Shown here: in pieces, positions 7,298 through 9,176 of the stretch | Position numbering within the stretch: the stretch's first letter is position 1 | Layout: each line of letters opens with the position of its first letter | Assembly (NCBI GenBank): GCA_947303535.1 | Contig: CAMYYQ010000022.1 | Span: forward strand, 1-9,176 | Length of the DNA stretch: 9,176 nt | Source of the DNA: an uncultured Ruminococcus sp. | GTDB taxonomy: Bacteria; Bacillota_A; Clostridia; Oscillospirales; Ruminococcaceae | Reading direction: 5' to 3' | Notes under the pieces: model-generated | What the model saw: the letters and a program-made list of their open reading frames with translations, nothing else | Told to the model about the DNA's origin: nothing | Databases searched by the model: none | Made by a program: the position numbers and the translations under genes

Positions 7298-7331
7298 AAA
7301 ACGGTCCTGATGTTACATCGAGGACCGTTTT
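7298..7331 (-). terminator. Intrinsic terminator after the surface-protein gene
   Basis: Eight bases past the TAA of the surface-protein remnant, AAAACGGTCCT pairs with AGGACCGTTTT on the minus strand. An inner GATG-CATC stem caps it, with one extra C on one side. TTTTTCATTTTTTT follows. It insulates the que promoter, whose -35 box starts right after the T tract, from transcription of the upstream gene. Confidence 0.88.
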
Positions 7332-7698
7332 ATTTCAATTAAAGGAGTCTCTTTTTGCGTTTTTTGATGAACACAGCAGCCGCGCCAGCCAGAAGCAGTA
7401 ACACGCCTCCTGCTATCTTGAACCATGTTTTACGGAAAAGCAGTCTGAAAATATTAGTGGTAACGAGTATATTCTTATAGTGATACTCCTCCTCATTTCC
7501 TGCCATATCTGTAAGAACTACGCAAACCTCACGTGCACTGCTGGAATTCGAGATATTGAACGAACACTCATCATCGTTCAGCCTTGTATTTACAGGCACA
7601 CCGTCAACATAAACACGGATAGTCTTCAATACTATATTATCTGAAACAGAAAGACGTGCAGTATAGCTCTCGCCCTTGTAAGTACTGTTATCCTCGAT

Positions 7699-7722
7699 AT
7701 TGATAGGTATACAAATAGGAAT
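7699..7722 (-). repeat. Imperfect 12-base tandem repeat in the surface-protein remnant
   Basis: On the minus strand ATTCCTATTTGT is followed by ATACCTATCAAT, coding for IPIC then IPIN. Related proteins, as I remember them, have a single VxxPINIE at this point, so this may be a small duplication. It lies just past the in-frame stop. Confidence 0.4.
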
Positions 7723-7737
7723 AATTACACTCTCTAC

Positions 7738-7740
7738 TTA
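7738..7740 (-). other. In-frame stop codon (TAA) within the surface-protein remnant
   Basis: The frame reading AEVSFWAVL ends here, yet 36 further codons in the same frame lead without a stop into the C-terminal anchor segment. The expected sequence at an Ig-repeat boundary would be of the type VSFxVDKxxP, so the codons around the stop look altered. Confidence 0.7.
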
Positions 7741-8016
7741 CAGAACTGCCCAGAATGATACTTCTGCATTCTTCTTGTCGGAATCGCTTATATTAATATT
7801 GCCTGCTTCATCATATGAATGGATAGAGACGGTATATCTTGCATCGCTGTCGAAATTACGCGAGAAGATGTTATAGATATATTTTGTCCATTCATCGACA
7901 CCGCCCCTGACCTCAACGGAATAATCAAGCCCTTCCTTGAGCTCAAGCATTTCCGAATCCTTGGTAATGAAAACACTGTGCTGTTTTGCGTGTTTATCAG
8001 CGTTATACTCGGTAAT

Positions 8017-8035
8017 GATAATCTGAATTTCTTTT
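8017..8035 (-). other. Frameshift/deletion junction in the surface-protein remnant
   Basis: Meaningful protein sequence switches frame here, from ...NKIEKKF to IQIIITEYN.... The bases GAAATTCAGATT read as the end of one segment in the first frame and the start of the next in the second. This fits a deletion between two short matching stretches, although only one copy remains to be seen. Confidence 0.6.
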
Positions 8036-9176
8036 CTATCTTGTTTGAAGCATTGTCCTCGGCAGTTGCCTTAATGGTATAGATATCATCATATTCGGGC
8101 TTATTCGGGATATTATCGAATACGTACTCATATCCGCCGTTCTTTTCGGTAAGCTCACCGCGAATATTAGTTACCTTACCTCTGTTTGCGCCCTCAAGCT
8201 CTACCTTAATGGTTTCCTTTTTGATATTAGCATCATCGAAACGGATACTCGGACGTATCTCCTTGCCGTTGTTTGCCTTGCTGATACTGTCAAAGCTAAC
8301 TGTAGGCTTCTGAGTATCTACACAAAAGCTTCCGCTGTAGGTATCAAACGAATTGCCAGCCTTGTCTCTTCCCGAGATACTCAGCTCGTAATCGCCGTTC
8401 TTCTCAAATTTAATAGTCGAAACATAATCATTTCCGACCTTTGACCAATCCGAAGTCTTCGGAAAATCAGCTGATCTGTTATCGTAAGTACCTGTTACTT
8501 TTATCCTCTTCGGATCAAAGTTTTCCTCTTTTATCCTTAATGTAGCAGTAACATTGCTGTTAAAGTAATGCTGATTTTCAGCGCCCTTGTCAAAGATAAC
8601 ATTCAGAACAGGTGCAGTACCGTCAATAATGAACTCTCCCGAGTCATAGGGATCAGCTTTAAGATCACCCATATCACTGCAATTTACTTTAAGTGTGTAT
8701 TTGCCGTCATTTTCAATTGTCACCTCTGCACTGTACTGTGCAGAATCTGTTCCCTCAATGCCTCCTGAGAGAGTCCATGAAGGCTGTAATCTCTGACCAT
8801 TGAGCATTATCTCGGCAAGTGAAGCATCGAAATTGCGCTCGGTAACAGTTATAACAGCTTTTCTGCCTGCCTTGAAAATATTCTTGTATTCACCGTCAGA
8901 CGAACCGTTTCCGTCAGAAAAAACAACTTTTATCTCAGGCTTGACAGTATCAATGCTGAATGTTTCCCATGCCGTATCATCATAGTTAGGATTACCGGCT
9001 CTGTCGTTCATTCTCAGGGATATACTGTTTCCGTTGGAGTTGCCTGAAACGACCACTTCTCTCGTTACCTCAGTAACAAGATTATTTTCCGACTTATCCC
9101 TGTTTATGTTCCATGCGTCCGCATCAGTATCCTCGGGATCACCGTTCCTGTTTATTCCAAGTCTTGTTTCGGCAGC

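Larger units (their letters stand above)
7339..9176 (-). pseudogene. Ig-like-repeat surface protein, membrane-anchored, disrupted, 5' end outside window
   Basis: Remnant of a large secreted, wall-side protein. The reading frame enters from the right edge (AAETRLGINRNG...) with no start in the window; the GTG at 9056 is internal. It carries Ig-like repeats of about 100 residues, each opening with a motif such as IDTVKPEI, IDGTAPVL or VDTQKPTV, and holding GDYELSISGRDKAGN-type strands. Near 8017-8035 this frame loses sense after EDNASNKIEKKF. Coherent sequence resumes one frame over with IQIIITEYNADKH and continues as LKEGLDYSVEVRGG and ARYTVSIHSYDEAGN. That frame then meets TAA at 7738-7740. 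Past the stop the same frame continues sensibly (NIEDNSTYKGESYTARLSVSDN, then VYVDGVPVN) to a C-terminal membrane helix (about AGGVLLLLAGAAAVFI) and the basic tail KKRKKRLL. There is no LPXTG motif. With two lesions it is probably a pseudogene; sequencing or assembly error is the main alternative. The binding partner is unknown. Confidence 0.8.

Noticed and set aside
6741..7310. Plus-strand open frame of 189 codons
   Set aside because: It is the reverse of queD plus the riboswitch leader and crosses the que promoter and both terminators; the minus-strand reading explains the whole stretch.
7339..7629. Separate small membrane protein starting at TTG 7629
   Set aside because: Sequence before the TTG continues in the same frame back to the stop at 7738 and reads as part of the Ig-like protein, so this is its C-terminal piece and not a gene of its own.
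7788..7960. C-terminal 55 or so residues of the upstream surface-protein frame
   Set aside because: They are an out-of-frame reading; the neighbouring frame gives sensible Ig-like strands (ARYTVSIHSYDEAGN) over the same bases.
1..9176. CRISPR arrays, insertion sequences, tRNA or rRNA genes
   Set aside because: No regularly spaced repeats, transposase frames, terminal inverted repeats of IS type, or tRNA-like cloverleafs were seen.

Overview
The window looks like chromosome from a moderately AT-rich Gram-positive Clostridia, plausibly a gut or rumen Ruminococcus-like bacterium. This is inferred from strong AGGAGG ribosome-binding sites, consensus sigma-A promoters, U-tract terminators, several EAL/GGDEF proteins and a membrane-anchored Ig-repeat surface protein. 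The genus is a guess from style, not a search result.

Layout. Bases 1-2123 (+) hold the 3' part of a GGDEF-PAS-degenerate GGDEF-EAL protein, closed by a terminator at 2128-2169. An extended -10 promoter at about 2245-2253 then drives a second, membrane-bound EAL protein (2296-4176, +). A 16-bp bidirectional hairpin (4177-4213) separates these from a convergent minus-strand operon. That operon, queD-queE-folE-queC-queF (7070 down to 4221), has genes that overlap or nearly touch. Its long leader (about 7250-7071) carries a perfect-consensus promoter, a preQ1-I type riboswitch aptamer and two successive intrinsic terminators. Further upstream, also on the minus strand, a decayed gene for a large Ig-like-repeat, C-terminally membrane-anchored surface protein runs off the right edge (7339-9176). 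It has a frameshift near 8017-8035 and an in-frame stop at 7738-7740, and is closed by its own terminator (7298-7331).

How it works together. The operon encodes every step from GTP to preQ1: FolE makes dihydroneopterin triphosphate, QueD makes carboxytetrahydropterin, QueE makes carboxydeazaguanine, QueC makes preQ0 and QueF makes preQ1. The riboswitch would sense the end product and stop transcription in the leader, giving a closed feedback loop. The later queuosine steps (tgt, queA, epoxyqueuosine reduction) are not in the window. The two EAL proteins are predicted to degrade cyclic di-GMP, and the first may also make it.

I found no convincing wholly new system. The most interesting points are the double-terminator preQ1 leader, the palindrome in the promoter spacer with a near copy inside the leader, and the lesions in the surface-protein gene.
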